From: Proteus columbae
GTDB lineage: Bacteria > Pseudomonadota > Gammaproteobacteria > Enterobacterales > Enterobacteriaceae
NCBI RefSeq assembly: GCF_009914335.1
Contig: NZ_CP043925.1
Coordinates: 2,666,001-2,730,000, forward strand
DNA length: 64,000 nt
Direction: 5' to 3'
Shown: piece by piece, positions 1 through 10,114 of the stretch
Numbering within the stretch: the first letter of the stretch is position 1
Layout: every line of letters starts with the position of its first letter
Notes under the pieces: generated by a model
The model's input: the letters and a program-made list of their open reading frames with translations, nothing else
The model's database searches: none
Told to the model about the DNA's origin: nothing
Made by a program: the position numbers and the translations under genes

Positions 1-97
1 TCAAGGTGTAGCTAGGCGACAAGTGAATAAGTCCCTAGGAGCATACATTAGTATGTGACTAGGGTGAGTGAACGCAGTCAACAACGCTATAACTTGA
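1..97. repeat. Imperfect palindromic intergenic repeat next to cysM
   Basis: An imperfect dyad of about 97 bp. The left end starts TCAAGGTGTAGC and the right end closes GCTATAACTTGA, its near reverse complement. Inner arms pair too: GTCCCTAG with CTAGGG, and GCATACAT with GTATGTG around a TTA centre. It begins at the window edge, so its left end may lie outside. The cysM stop codon is at 99-101, so the repeat directly follows that gene and could fold as a terminator-like structure. It resembles dispersed palindromic repeats I recall from Proteus, Photorhabdus, Serratia and Yersinia; that resemblance is from memory and untested. Confidence 0.7.
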
Positions 98-98
98 A

Positions 99-983
99 TT
101 ATGACGAGAAAACGCCCGTAGATAAATAACGATCGCCTCTATCACACACAATCGCAACAATCACCGCACCAGGATTCTCTTTTGCAACGCGCAGAGCGCC
201 AGCAACAGCCCCTCCAGAACTTACGCCACAGAAGATACCCTCTTGGCTAGCTAAAAGGCGCATCGTTGATTCTGCTTCTTTTTGTGACATATCTATCACA
301 CTATCCACCAACTCTTTTTTAAAGATACCCGGTAAGTAAGCAGGTGACCAACGACGAATACCAGGAATTTGACTTTTCTCTTCAGGCTGAAGACCTATCA
401 CTTGCACACTATTAGATTGTGTTTTTAAGTAACTTCCCACACCTGTGATTGTGCCCGTTGTTCCCATACTTGAAACAAAATGCGTAATACGACCTTGTGT
501 TTGTTGCCAAATTTCAGGGCCTGTTGAAATAAAATGTGCTCTTGGATTATCGGGGTTATTAAATTGGTCTAATACCTTACCTTCACCCTGTTGTTCCATT
601 TGTTGTGCGAGATCTCGTGCACCTTCCATACCGATTTCACGACTCACTAAAATCAATTCTGCGCCATAAGCTTGCATTGATGCTTGACGCTCTTTACTCA
701 TATTCTCAGGCATTAGCAGCTTTAAACGGTAACCTTTTACCGCCGCAATCATCGCTAAGGCAATCCCCGTATTACCACTGGTTGCTTCAATCAACGTATC
801 ACCCGGCTTTATTTCACCGCGTAATTCCGCTTGTTCAATCATCGATAATGCAGCTCTGTCTTTTACTGAACCTGCGGGATTATTGCCTTCAAGCTTAACC
901 CAGATTTCAGCGTCTACCTCTTGTGTAAGTCGTTGTAGTTTTACTAATGGTGTATTACCAATAAATTGTTCTAACCCTGCCAC
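99..983 (-). CDS. cysM: Cysteine synthase B (O-acetylserine sulfhydrylase B)
   Basis: PLP enzyme that makes cysteine from O-acetylserine and sulfide. The CysM isozyme also uses thiosulfate to give S-sulfocysteine, in the cytoplasm. The PLP lysine lies in GSVKDRAALSM near residue 41, the phosphate-binding loop is SGNTG, and SSGGAVAG is near the C-terminus. The start is a GTG at 983; no in-frame ATG fits better. It follows cysA by about 170 bp in the same direction, matching the cysPTWAM order of enterobacteria, with a hairpin between. The 294 residues end at STGVFSS, about ten residues short of the E. coli protein, and the stop abuts a palindromic repeat, suggesting that an insertion reshaped the 3' end. 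The active-site regions are intact. Confidence 0.95.
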   Translation of the reverse strand: MAGLEQFIGNTPLVKLQRLTQEVDAEIWVKLEGNNPAGSVKDRAALSMIEQAELRGEIKPGDTLIEATSGNTGIALAMIAAVKGYRLKLLMPENMSKERQASMQAYGAELILVSREIGMEGARDLAQQMEQQGEGKVLDQFNNPDNPRAHFISTGPEIWQQTQGRITHFVSSMGTTGTITGVGSYLKTQSNSVQVIGLQPEEKSQIPGIRRWSPAYLPGIFKKELVDSVIDMSQKEAESTMRLLASQEGIFCGVSSGGAVAGALRVAKENPGAVIVAIVCDRGDRYLSTGVFSS

Positions 984-1084
984 AATAAGTCCCTGCTCAT
1001 TTGTTTGTCTGTATTAATGAAGAAATCACATTTAACTTATTAACGCAATAACATTAACGTAATTCGATAAGTCTCTACACTTTC

Positions 1085-1124
1085 GTAAAAACCAAAACAC
1101 CCACGCTAAAAATAAGCATGGGTG
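1085..1124 (-). terminator. Hairpin terminator after cysA
   Basis: Inverted repeat CACCCACGCT (1099-1108) with AGCATGGGTG (1115-1124). Read on the minus strand the stem is followed by a T-rich run. It lies between cysA and cysM, so cysM expression beyond it needs read-through or its own promoter. Confidence 0.7.
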
Positions 1125-1156
1125 AGAAATAATAAAAGGCTATGCTATTAATAAAA

Positions 1157-2245
1157 TTAAGCGGTATAAGCTAACGATACTGTATTTAAGGGAGTATCTC
1201 CCGTATATAAACGGGCTTGAGCACCTCCCATATAATAGGTATTTCCTTTTGTTGGCGCCGAAGAAATATCATTCCAAACTGCAGTAATAGGTGTTTCACT
1301 CCAACCTAATGGCTGTAAAATTAACTGCCAATAATGCCCTTTGGGTGATACCTCAATAACCTTAACGGGTAATCTGCAAACACTATTGGCATGTACACTT
1401 AATGCAATTTCCCACGGACGTAAGAACACATCTACCGAACCTTGATAAAGCGGTGTCACAGATAATGGCAAGTGATATCCCCCAATCTGTAATTGAGCGC
1501 CATTAATTTTACCTTTTAGGTGGTTCACATCACCTAAAAATTCTAAAACAAAGCGACTTTTTGGTGATTGCCACACTTCTTGTGGTGTCCCTACTTGCTC
1601 TATTTTGCCATTTCCCATAATCACAATGCGATCAGCCACTTCCATCGCTTCTTGTTGATCATGAGTGACGAAGACACTGGTAAATTTAAGCTCTTCATGC
1701 AATTCACGTAACCAACGGCGTAATTCGGTTCTCACCTTGGCATCTAAAGCACCAAAAGGCTCATCTAATAACAAAATTTGAGGTTCAACGGCCAATGCTC
1801 TTGCTAAGGCTACACGCTGTTTCTGTCCGCCTGACAATTGTGCTGGATAACGTTGAGCTAAATGAGGCAATTGGATCATCTCTAATAACTGCTCAACTTT
1901 TTTATGAATTGCGTCTTTGCTAGGGCGCTCGCGGCGGGGCAATACGGTTAAACCAAAAGCGATATTCTCAAATACGGTCATATGGCGAAACAATGCATAA
2001 TGCTGAAAAACAAAACCGACTTTGCGATCTCTCGCATGTAATCGGCTAACATCCTGCCCTTCAAAACGAATACTTCCTTGGGTTTGATGCTCAAGACCTG
2101 CAATAATACGTAAAAGTGTCGTTTTTCCCGATCCTGAAGGACCTAACAGCGCCACCATTTCACCTGAAGCCACATCAAGACTGACATCATGCAACACTTC
2201 AGTGCGATCAAAATATTTTGTGACACTATTAATTTCAATACTCAT
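1157..2245 (-). CDS. cysA: Sulfate/thiosulfate ABC transporter ATP-binding protein
   Basis: ATPase subunit that powers sulfate and thiosulfate import through CysT-CysW at the inner membrane. The Walker A loop is GPSGSGKTT near residue 35, the ABC signature is [15 protein letters not shown] near 135, and Walker B is [11 protein letters not shown] near 155, followed by an H-loop (VTHDQQEA). After about residue 235 comes the C-terminal regulatory TOBE-like domain usual for CysA. The 362-residue length is normal. It is the fourth gene of the cysPTWA run, 32 bp after cysW. In relatives the operon is activated by CysB under sulfur limitation; I did not identify a CysB site here. Confidence 0.96.
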   Translation of the reverse strand: MSIEINSVTKYFDRTEVLHDVSLDVASGEMVALLGPSGSGKTTLLRIIAGLEHQTQGSIRFEGQDVSRLHARDRKVGFVFQHYALFRHMTVFENIAFGLTVLPRRERPSKDAIHKKVEQLLEMIQLPHLAQRYPAQLSGGQKQRVALARALAVEPQILLLDEPFGALDAKVRTELRRWLRELHEELKFTSVFVTHDQQEAMEVADRIVIMGNGKIEQVGTPQEVWQSPKSRFVLEFLGDVNHLKGKINGAQLQIGGYHLPLSVTPLYQGSVDVFLRPWEIALSVHANSVCRLPVKVIEVSPKGHYWQLILQPLGWSETPITAVWNDISSAPTKGNTYYMGGAQARLYTGDTPLNTVSLAYTA

Positions 2246-2277
2246 ATTTTGCCTCTACTTTTGTGTAAATAATGATG

Positions 2278-3120
2278 TCATTGCTGACGAGCTAAGTGCC
2301 ATTGCAATGCACTTTTAAACATTAAAGTGAATATTGCCATCATGGCGAGTAATGCAGCCGCCGTAAATGCGCCAACGGTATTGTAATCTTGATGAAGTAA
2401 TTCCACTTGTAACGGTAGTGAATAGGTTTCGCCACGAATAGCACCAGACACCACAGAAACTGCACCAAACTCACCAATTGCTCTAGCATTCGTTAATACA
2501 ACACCATAGAGCAATGCCCAGCGAATATTAGGCAACGTCACACGCCAAAACATCTTCCACCCACTCGCTCCTAATAACACGGCGGCTTCATCTTCTTGGC
2601 TACCTTGGCTCATCATCACTGGTACCAGTTCTCTGACTACAAAAGGGCAAGTGACAAACACCGTAACTAATACCATTCCCGGCCATGAGAACATAAGTTG
2701 GATATCAAATTGCGATAACCACTGCCCAGCCCAGCCATTGCTACCGTAAAAAAGCAGATAAAGTAATCCAGCAACCACTGGAGATACTGCAAATGGAATA
2801 TCTATCAACGTCATTAACAGTTGGCGCCCCGGAAAACGAAAGCGCGTGACAAGCCATGCCATACTGACACCGAACAACATATTGACAGGTACAGTGATTA
2901 TCGCGATGAGAACCGTTAACCAGACAGCATGTAACATATCGCTGTCTAATAAATTCTCAGTAAATATTTCAACGCCTTTTGAAAACGCGGTCATAAAGAT
3001 CCACGCAATAGGCACAACTAAAAATAAAATGGATAACACAACGCCAGTAAAGATTAACCCCCACTTTACCCAATCAATTTGGAGACGATATACCGAGCGT
3101 TGTTGCATAATATCTGACAT
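2278..3120 (-). CDS. cysW: Sulfate/thiosulfate ABC transporter permease CysW
   Basis: One of the two inner-membrane permease subunits that form the sulfate/thiosulfate channel with CysT. Several hydrophobic helices are visible, and the EAA-type loop that contacts the ATPase appears as EDEAAVLLGASGWKMFWRV near residues 175-195. The C-terminal helices carry the family pattern NARAIGEFGAVSVVSG. I place the start at the ATG at 3120-3118, which overlaps the cysT stop (TGATG) and has a GGGGG ribosome site 5 bases upstream. An upstream in-frame TTG at 3123 is less likely. The overlap implies translational coupling with cysT. Confidence 0.95.
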   Translation of the reverse strand: MSDIMQQRSVYRLQIDWVKWGLIFTGVVLSILFLVVPIAWIFMTAFSKGVEIFTENLLDSDMLHAVWLTVLIAIITVPVNMLFGVSMAWLVTRFRFPGRQLLMTLIDIPFAVSPVVAGLLYLLFYGSNGWAGQWLSQFDIQLMFSWPGMVLVTVFVTCPFVVRELVPVMMSQGSQEDEAAVLLGASGWKMFWRVTLPNIRWALLYGVVLTNARAIGEFGAVSVVSGAIRGETYSLPLQVELLHQDYNTVGAFTAAALLAMMAIFTLMFKSALQWHLARQQ

Positions 3121-3953
3121 CAATGCCCCCTTAACCGTTGACCAAATCGGCTTTGTAATCCATTAATTGAAAACAGTAAGACTAATGAAACAAGTAAAAT
3201 TACAGAAGCAACGGCACTTGCCGCAGGATAATCAAACTCTTGCAATCGAATAAAAATCATCAAAGAAACGACTTCTGTTTGCCATGCAATATTGCCAGCA
3301 ATAAAAATAACGGCGCCAAACTCACCTAAACTGCGCGTAAAAGAGAGCGCGGTTCCCGCTATTAGTGCCGGTGATAATTCAGGTAATACAACCTTACGAA
3401 AAGTCTGCCAACGACTCGCTCCTAGCGTCTCAGCCGCTTCTTCATACTCAGGGCCTAACTCTTCAAGAACTGGCTGAACCGTTCTTACAACAAAAGGTAA
3501 ACTGGTAAAAGCCATAGCAACGGCAATACCAATCCATGTATTAATGACTTTTATATCAAATTTATCCAATACAAAACCGTACCAGCCTTGTGTTGAAAAA
3601 AGCGTTGCGAGTGTCAAGCCCGCAACAGCCGTAGGTAAAGCGAAAGGTAAATCCATTAAACCATCAAGTAGTTGTCTACCTGGAAAACGGTAACGAGTAA
3701 TGATCCACGCAAGCAACATACCGAAAATAGCATTAAAAATGCTGGCAACTGCCGCCGCTAATAGCGTGACTTTATAAGCGGCCACAATTTGTGGATGCGT
3801 GATTACTGCCCAATATTGGGCCCAACTCATATCAGAAAGTTGCACAACCAGCGCACTCATTGGTAACAGCAAGATCAAGCAGGTATAAAACAGTGTTCCA
3901 CCTAAACTTAATCCAAATCCCGGTAAAACCCGTTTGCTGGTTGTGGTAAACAT
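3120..3953 (-). CDS. cysT: Sulfate/thiosulfate ABC transporter permease CysT (CysU)
   Basis: Partner permease of CysW, 277 residues, with hydrophobic helices throughout. The cytoplasmic EAA loop appears as YEEAAETLGASRWQTFRKV near residues 170-190, and a later motif is FTRSLGEFGAVIFIAGN. Its ATG overlaps the last base of the cysP stop (TAATG) and its own stop overlaps the cysW start, so the three genes are tightly coupled. Family knowledge assigns it to CysPTWA-mediated sulfate and thiosulfate import. Nothing unusual is seen. Confidence 0.95.
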   Translation of the reverse strand: MFTTTSKRVLPGFGLSLGGTLFYTCLILLLPMSALVVQLSDMSWAQYWAVITHPQIVAAYKVTLLAAAVASIFNAIFGMLLAWIITRYRFPGRQLLDGLMDLPFALPTAVAGLTLATLFSTQGWYGFVLDKFDIKVINTWIGIAVAMAFTSLPFVVRTVQPVLEELGPEYEEAAETLGASRWQTFRKVVLPELSPALIAGTALSFTRSLGEFGAVIFIAGNIAWQTEVVSLMIFIRLQEFDYPAASAVASVILLVSLVLLFSINGLQSRFGQRLRGH

Positions 3954-4972
3954 TATTGACGTCCTTGCGCTAATAACTTGTCAAGCATGCCATCTGTCGT
4001 GAAATGTGTTTTCATCACGTTATTCCAGTCACCAAATACTTCTTCAACCGTAAATAGTGACGTTGCGGGGAACTGTGCTGTTTTTTCAGCCATGACCGCT
4101 TTATCATTTACGCGATAATTAAATTGCGTGATGATCTCTTGTGCTCTAGGGCTGTATAAATAGTTTAGATAGGCTTTTGCCAGTGCTTCGTTGTCATTAC
4201 GTTGAACATTTTTATCAATCCAAGCGACTGGAAATTCAGCTAAAATATCAACAGGTGGTACAATGACTTGATATTCATCTTCACCATATTGTTGACGAAT
4301 ATTATTAACTTCAGATTCAAAGCTTATTAATACATCTCCGAGTCCACGTTCAATAAAAGAAGTCGTTGCACCACGGCCTCCTGTATCAAACACCTCAACA
4401 TTCTTGAGGAATTTCTTCATCGCTTCTTGTGTTTTCTCATCGTTACCATAAGCTTTTTCAAAAGCTCCCCACGCGGCTAAATAGGTATAGCGGCCATTAC
4501 CCGATGTTTTAGGATTAGGGAAAACCACTTTGACATCTTCACGCGTTAAATCTTCCCATGAAGTAATGTTCTTTGGATTTCCTTTGCGTACTAAATACGC
4601 CATGGTCGAATAATAAGGTGAACTATTATTAGGAAGACGTTGTTGCCAATTAGCAGGAATTAATTTGCCTTTATCATGCAAAATTTGCACATCAGTAACT
4701 TGGTTATAGGTCACTACATCCGCAGGTAAACCTTGCAATATTGCAAGTGCTTGCTTAGAAGAGCCTGCATGTGATTGTTTGATGGTGACTTTATCGTCAG
4801 GATGTTGTGCATCCCATTGTGTTTTAAAATCGCTGTTTAGCTGTGTGAATAACTCTCTGGCGATATCGTAAGAGCTATTAAGTAATTGAGCCGCCCCTGC
4901 ATAACTACTAACCACCAAAGACAATGCTACGGTTGCTTGTAATGCAAAGGTTCTGATCGTGTTTTTCTTCAT
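3953..4972 (-). CDS. cysP: Periplasmic thiosulfate/sulfate-binding protein
   Basis: Solute-binding protein that captures thiosulfate (and sulfate) in the periplasm and delivers it to CysT-CysW. A signal peptide spans about residues 1-27, ending at SYAGA-A. The mature part starts with the family sequence [14 protein letters not shown]. Ligand-loop motifs include [32 protein letters not shown] and [12 protein letters not shown]. The 339-residue length is normal. It is the first gene of the operon. The promoter should lie in 4973-5143, an AT-rich stretch in which I could not assign boxes with confidence. Confidence 0.95.
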   Translation of the reverse strand: MKKNTIRTFALQATVALSLVVSSYAGAAQLLNSSYDIARELFTQLNSDFKTQWDAQHPDDKVTIKQSHAGSSKQALAILQGLPADVVTYNQVTDVQILHDKGKLIPANWQQRLPNNSSPYYSTMAYLVRKGNPKNITSWEDLTREDVKVVFPNPKTSGNGRYTYLAAWGAFEKAYGNDEKTQEAMKKFLKNVEVFDTGGRGATTSFIERGLGDVLISFESEVNNIRQQYGEDEYQVIVPPVDILAEFPVAWIDKNVQRNDNEALAKAYLNYLYSPRAQEIITQFNYRVNDKAVMAEKTAQFPATSLFTVEEVFGDWNNVMKTHFTTDGMLDKLLAQGRQ

Positions 4973-5143
4973 TAAAAGTACCCATCATTGTAAGTTTTAT
5001 TCTAATGGTTACTCTATCGACTTTATTTATAACAGTGTAGTTAGCTTTTGTTATTTGATATAACTATAAGCTATTAAAAATGAATAAAACTCAGGCTAAT
5101 TAATTAAATTTGCATCAATTACTCTTTATATGAAAAAAATTCA

Positions 5144-5173
5144 GACAAAAATGCCCGCTTTTAAAGCAGGCAT
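5144..5173 (-). terminator. Terminator after yfeX
   Basis: Stem ATGCCCGCT (5151-5159) with AGCAGGCAT (5165-5173), one mismatch. On the minus strand it is followed by TTTTTGT, a typical Rho-independent end for yfeX. Confidence 0.75.
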
Positions 5174-5218
5174 TTCATTAATAAAGCGTATTTAACACTA
5201 TTTAACACTAGATAATAA

Positions 5219-6115
5219 TCACAGTGATTTTAATACTTCATAAGAAGGTGCGAAGTAATAACTTCCCGTTACAGGTTTACTCATACGTAATAGGTCATCA
5301 TGTTTGCCGTCTAATTCACCAAACATGCTCAATAGTTGCTGCTCGATGTTATATAAACGACTACAGTAAGCTAAGAAATATAAACCATGTTTACCGCTTG
5401 CAGTACCGTAAGGCAGGCTGTGACGTAAAATCGCTAGCTCTTCACCATCTTCTTCAATCACAACACGAGAAACGTGAGATGTCACATTACGCTCAGATTC
5501 ATCAAGTTCAACACTGTCTTTTTTAGTGCGACCGATCATTTTTTCTTGGTCTGATTCACTAAAACGAGCCCATTTTTTCAGGTTATGCTCATAACGTTGC
5601 ACTAAAACATAACTACCACCAGCATCAATGCCGTCATTAATTAGTGCAACACCATAACGTTCATCATCCTGTGGATTTTCTGTGCCATCAATGAAACCAC
5701 TTAAATCGCGCTCTTCTATCCAACGGAAACCATGAATTTCTTCTTCAACTTTGATTGCGTCACCAAAAGCAGCAATTGTGGCTTGTGCCAGTGAGAAATT
5801 CACATCATGACGCATAGATTGGATATGAATAAGAAGATCACGCTGTGTTGCAGGCGCTAAACCTTTACCTAGAGGGCGAAAAGGTTTGAGCTCTGGTGCG
5901 CTATTTTCATCGGAAAGTTTTTTCCAGAGATCAGAACCAAATGCAACAACTGCGCCTAGTGATGCATCAGGAAATTGCTTTTGTAAATCAGATAATGATT
6001 GCATGAATTTCTGACATCCTTCACGCAAAGCCTCTAATTCACCGACAACCATTGCTTCGATAAAAAGACCAAATTTACTATGTGCGACTAAAATGCCACT
6101 TTGTGCATGAGACAT
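5219..6115 (-). CDS. yfeX: Dyp-type haem peroxidase YfeX
   Basis: Cytoplasmic dye-decolorizing-type peroxidase that binds haem. E. coli YfeX oxidises porphyrinogens, and a dechelatase role has been debated. The family motif GFIDGTEN occurs near residue 145, with its catalytic Asp. The putative proximal His lies in the [24 protein letters not shown] region (residues 225-260). The 298-residue length agrees with E. coli YfeX and the ends align. The start MSHAQSGIL matches E. coli MSQVQSGIL. It precedes yfeY in the E. coli order yfeX-yfeY-ypeA, and has its own terminator. Confidence 0.93.
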   Translation of the reverse strand: MSHAQSGILVAHSKFGLFIEAMVVGELEALREGCQKFMQSLSDLQKQFPDASLGAVVAFGSDLWKKLSDENSAPELKPFRPLGKGLAPATQRDLLIHIQSMRHDVNFSLAQATIAAFGDAIKVEEEIHGFRWIEERDLSGFIDGTENPQDDERYGVALINDGIDAGGSYVLVQRYEHNLKKWARFSESDQEKMIGRTKKDSVELDESERNVTSHVSRVVIEEDGEELAILRHSLPYGTASGKHGLYFLAYCSRLYNIEQQLLSMFGELDGKHDDLLRMSKPVTGSYYFAPSYEVLKSL

Positions 6116-6268
6116 ATTGCTTTCCTAATCAATAATCAAAACACCTAGAATGATGTTAATTATATCGAATATTTTTTCCTGAAGATTTGCCTTTTAACAA
6201 AAATCGGACAGTCTGATTATAAAATCTTCCTTGTTTTATAAGGAATAGCATAAGGAATAGCGTGAAGG

Positions 6269-6865
6269 CTATTTGTTCTGCCAAATAATCTGCGTTAATG
6301 TCCAGTTAGATAGAACTTCATCAGGTGGCATTAATCCATCAGGACCATCCCATTGACCACTAAAGACATAACTCACCGATTTAGCTTCTGTGGATTGACA
6401 TAAAATAGTTCTCTGTTTTTCATCTTTAGGGCCTTTGCTGCACACACCAAATGCTTTTTTATAGATATCTTTAAATGGTGTACCTATCGTTATTCCCCAA
6501 TCTGTTGTTGCCTTAGCATCAAAGACTTCTATTTTCTCAACGGTGCCTTTTTCTTTGCCATAGAAAGCCACTTGGATTTTATTATCTTCAAGTGCTTGGA
6601 CTACAACAGTAATATCGCTACCTTGCATCTCCATACCTTCACGATAATTGAAGCTACCGCCTAGCGCATTTTTTATTTCACTTTCTGTTATTTTTGTTGA
6701 GCTGGTGATATTACCTAATCCATTAGCAGAAACTGTTAACGTATCATTTGAAAACCAATTCATCGGATTTAGTGCAGAAAAAGACATTCCTCCCATGGAT
6801 GAACAGCCACTTAATAGCAAAACACTTGTGCTCAAACACAAGGGTAACCAAAACTTAGGCATCAT
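6269..6865 (-). CDS. yfeY: RpoE-regulated-type lipoprotein YfeY (DUF1131)
   Basis: Envelope lipoprotein of unknown biochemical role. The signal peptide ends in the lipobox LLSGC with Cys21 as the acylation site. The C-terminal part carries the family's conserved stretches IGTPFKDIYKKAFGVC and WDGPDGLMPPDEVLSNW. The 198-residue length is close to that of E. coli YfeY. In E. coli the gene belongs to the sigma-E regulon; I looked for a GGAACTT-type sigma-E promoter upstream and found none convincing. It lies between yfeX and ypeA on the same strand, as in E. coli. Confidence 0.88.
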   Translation of the reverse strand: MMPKFWLPLCLSTSVLLLSGCSSMGGMSFSALNPMNWFSNDTLTVSANGLGNITSSTKITESEIKNALGGSFNYREGMEMQGSDITVVVQALEDNKIQVAFYGKEKGTVEKIEVFDAKATTDWGITIGTPFKDIYKKAFGVCSKGPKDEKQRTILCQSTEAKSVSYVFSGQWDGPDGLMPPDEVLSNWTLTQIIWQNK

Positions 6866-7169
6866 TTATTTCTCCGTTAAACTTTTTCGTCACACATTAA
6901 AATAGATATTGAGGTTATTAAGTACACCTTATCTTACTCTTTGTATCGTCTCAATCATCAGGCTAAAACTGTCGCAATAAGTCAGAATAACAAAATATTT
7001 ACTGATTTGATCTTAGATAACCACATGAAAAGAAAGCCTAGTTACGACCATCAACATAACATTTTGTTCCACAGAAAAGGCAATATCAGATTTTACGCAT
7101 AAAATAAGAAGTACAAATGTAAGAATAGAAACAAAGAAAAAAGAGATAAAATAGAAAGGGAAGAGAAAT
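6866..7169. other. Non-coding AT-rich interval upstream of yfeY
   Basis: About 300 bp without a supportable gene. The minus-strand yfeY promoter must lie here but no boxes stand out. I translated parts of both strands and saw only short stop-broken frames. The ypeA terminator follows at 7170-7192. Confidence 0.5.
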
Positions 7170-7192
7170 AACCCCTAAAAATATCAGGGGTT
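7170..7192 (-). terminator. Hairpin after ypeA
   Basis: Perfect 7-bp stem AACCCCT (7170-7176) with AGGGGTT (7186-7192) and an AT-rich loop, 10 bp past the ypeA stop. The tail on the minus strand is only moderately T-rich. Confidence 0.6.
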
Positions 7193-7202
7193 TTAAACAC
7201 AA

Positions 7203-7640
7203 TTAAAGATCAAAATCCTGATCAACAATTAATCGTTTAGTATAAGTTGTGCTTTCTTGGTTTTGATCTTCATACAATAACTTCTCAAACATACAAATTG
7301 TTGCATCATTTTCTTCTGGTACAACTAATGTAATTTGAGGACACCCTTTCGCGATCAGCTTTTTCTCTAACCGAGAGATCAATGCATTCGCAATGCCTCT
7401 TCCTCTAAAATCTGGATGAACGCCTAAATAGTATAAAGAACCACGATGACCATCATAGCCCCCCATCACACTACCCACGAGTTCACCCGCGACTTCGGCG
7501 ATCAGAAACAAATCTGGTGAGTGGTTTATTTTTCTTTCAATATCAATTTCAGGATCGTTATCAGGCGATATCAAATCGCAACGCTCCCAAAGTGTAATAA
7601 TTGCCTCAAAATCATCTTGGCGAAATACACGTATTTCCAT
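7203..7640 (-). CDS. ypeA: GNAT-family acetyltransferase YpeA
   Basis: Small GNAT N-acetyltransferase. The acetyl-CoA pyrophosphate loop appears as [19 protein letters not shown] in the middle of the protein, preceded by [19 protein letters not shown]. The cellular substrate is not known to me. I choose the ATG at 7640 ([11 protein letters not shown]) because it matches the E. coli YpeA N-terminus; an in-frame ATG four codons upstream is possible, and neither has a strong ribosome site. The length is then 145 residues. In E. coli the next genes are amiA and hemF. Here amiA is absent and hemF is divergent, about 130 bp away. Confidence 0.9.
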   Translation of the reverse strand: MEIRVFRQDDFEAIITLWERCDLISPDNDPEIDIERKINHSPDLFLIAEVAGELVGSVMGGYDGHRGSLYYLGVHPDFRGRGIANALISRLEKKLIAKGCPQITLVVPEENDATICMFEKLLYEDQNQESTTYTKRLIVDQDFDL

Positions 7641-7767
7641 GGTTTTGCCCATTATCGGTCACATAAATCTGAATTTATTATCGCTTGTTTAGTTTATGAA
7701 TCAACTTGAAAATGAGAACATAGACAATATGGAGTTCTATTTTTAATAAATATGATAAAAATTGTAG

Positions 7768-8682
<915 letters not shown>

Positions 8683-8699
8683 AATACTTAATTTATTGA

Positions 8700-8732
8700 G
8701 AGTAAAGCCACATTAAAAATGTGGCTTTACTC
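8700..8732. terminator. Hairpin between convergent hemF and lipoprotein gene
   Basis: Perfect 14-bp stem GAGTAAAGCCACAT (8700-8713) with ATGTGGCTTTACTC (8719-8732). It sits between two converging genes, so it probably ends both transcripts, although neither side has a long U-tract. Confidence 0.6.
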
Positions 8733-8771
8733 GAATCAAACGAGAAGTTTAATAACAAATATTTCCTAAAA

Positions 8772-9119
8772 TCAATTAAACAAAAAAGCCAGTAAACCTG
8801 TCACTTTATTTTTGTTTTCCCACCCTTCTGCTCTCATACAGGTATTGAAATAGTCTTTACGTTCCCATTCATTAGCATCGGAAGGAAGAGATGCTCCTGC
8901 GCCTGAATTAGGAATATCTTTACCATTTATACTCATAGGAGCAAAAGAAGGCTGGCTTGAAGCCACATATCTCGCGGGATATCGCGCTTTAGCTTCTTGC
9001 ATACACATATTCTTAGCAATATCTAACGGTGATGGATTTGTAGTTTTTGCTTCCCATTTTTCAGGTGTTGCACAAGCAGAAAGCGTAAAAATTGATGCAA
9101 TGATGATCGTTTTTTTCAA
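8772..9119 (-). CDS. Small lipoprotein of unknown function
   Basis: A 115-residue protein starting at a TTG codon (9119); no in-frame ATG is better placed, and GAG lies 8 bases upstream. The N-terminus KKTIIIASIFTLSAC is a lipoprotein signal with lipobox LSAC and acylated Cys16, so it should be anchored in the envelope. The mature part has two further cysteines (Cys39, Cys94) that could pair. I recognise no domain. It converges with hemF and is followed upstream on the same strand by another exported protein of unknown function. Confidence 0.7.
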   Translation of the reverse strand: MKKTIIIASIFTLSACATPEKWEAKTTNPSPLDIAKNMCMQEAKARYPARYVASSQPSFAPMSINGKDIPNSGAGASLPSDANEWERKDYFNTCMRAEGWENKNKVTGLLAFLFN

Positions 9120-9225
9120 AGTAATAGCTCATTAAGACGAATGGGAATCAATTGCATTTTAGCTATTTTTTTAAAGAAATAATTAATTTTTTATGAAGTT
9201 TAATCTCATTGAAGTGAGAGCGCTT

Positions 9226-9795
9226 TTACTCTTCAAATAATGCATCGGGACAATCTGAAATAACATCAAATCCCAAATAATAATATAAGTGATATTTATT
9301 TATATCGTCTTTATTAAAAATATGGATCCCTTCAGAGCTGTAGCAGTTCGTTATATTCACTTTATTAGTATTAAAGATAATTTCAGCTTGATTTAATGCA
9401 CCAGTGATTTTAACCATATTTTCTTGCTTAGGATTATTAGGATAAATAACAGATATTGATAACTCATCCATAAAATGTGCAAGTTGAGTCAGTTTTTTAT
9501 TATAAAAAAATGTGTAAGTTGTTTTATCGTCAACAGAGTCATAAACCACATTGTGTTTATCTGAAAGGATAAAGTCATCACCTTTTAATGATAAACAACG
9601 ATTGTTATTTTTATCAGTAGCATCATTAAAACATGTATAAACAGATTGAGCTGCAAGTGTGGCTTTATCGGTGTATAAAAAAAGCCCCTCTTCTTTATTA
9701 GAAACGAGTCCAAGAGAAAAATTATTTGATGTATCACTACTTAATGCAATGTTTTGATACCCAAGAAGAACAAAGAGAACAAATACTCTAAGCAT
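9226..9795 (-). CDS. Exported protein of unknown function
   Basis: A 189-residue protein with a short hydrophobic N-terminus (MLRVFVLFVLLGYQNIALSS) that looks like a signal peptide, so it is probably periplasmic. Four cysteines at positions 55, 67, 151 and 182 could form two disulfides. The rest is polar with alternating strands, and the end is acidic (DALFEE). I recognise no family. It lies on the same strand as the small lipoprotein gene, about 105 bp away, and next to a decayed hydrolase gene, which suggests a variable part of the chromosome. Confidence 0.65.
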   Translation of the reverse strand: MLRVFVLFVLLGYQNIALSSDTSNNFSLGLVSNKEEGLFLYTDKATLAAQSVYTCFNDATDKNNNRCLSLKGDDFILSDKHNVVYDSVDDKTTYTFFYNKKLTQLAHFMDELSISVIYPNNPKQENMVKITGALNQAEIIFNTNKVNITNCYSSEGIHIFNKDDINKYHLYYYLGFDVISDCPDALFEE

Positions 9796-9900
9796 ATTAA
9801 TTTCCTAAAAATAAAAGAAAGACGCAAATACATTGTGGATGAAATTTATCAGTATTTCTAAGAAATTACACTACCGAAATACATTAACAAAGATAGCACT

Positions 9901-10059
9901 TTATAAGTGTAAAGCTCTTCCTTCTAGTGTCAGTTGAGGCGCATCACGGATAGTATGGTCAGCACCAATTGCTAGAACAGACATAGTCAATTTTTTCTCA
10001 GCATATTGCTGGCTTTGAATTATTGTTTGTGGAATGGCACGATAATATGAGTAACATAC
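9901..10059 (-). pseudogene. C-terminal remnant of an alpha/beta hydrolase gene
   Basis: This minus-strand stretch reads as 52 open codons ending in TAA. It begins just after an in-frame TAG (10062-10060) and has no start signal. The translation contains YYRAIPQTIIQSQQYAEKKL followed by LTMSVLAIGADHT, which looks like the region before the catalytic Asp/His part of epoxide hydrolase or haloalkane dehalogenase-like proteins (usually KLTMPVLALGGE or similar). The catalytic core upstream and the last segment are both missing, so this is a relic. Family recognition is from memory of the motif pattern. Confidence 0.6.
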
Positions 10060-10114
10060 CTACTTTTTAATTGTCTTAAACTGATAACACATTGAAAAAA
10101 TGAGAAGGTGAATA

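Noticed and set aside
605..898. Open frame on the plus strand inside cysM
   Set aside because: It lies wholly opposite a well-conserved gene, has no ribosome site and no family similarity; a shadow frame.
6866..6960. Sigma-E promoter for yfeY
   Set aside because: No GGAACTT-like -35 with a proper -10 was found despite the known regulation in E. coli.
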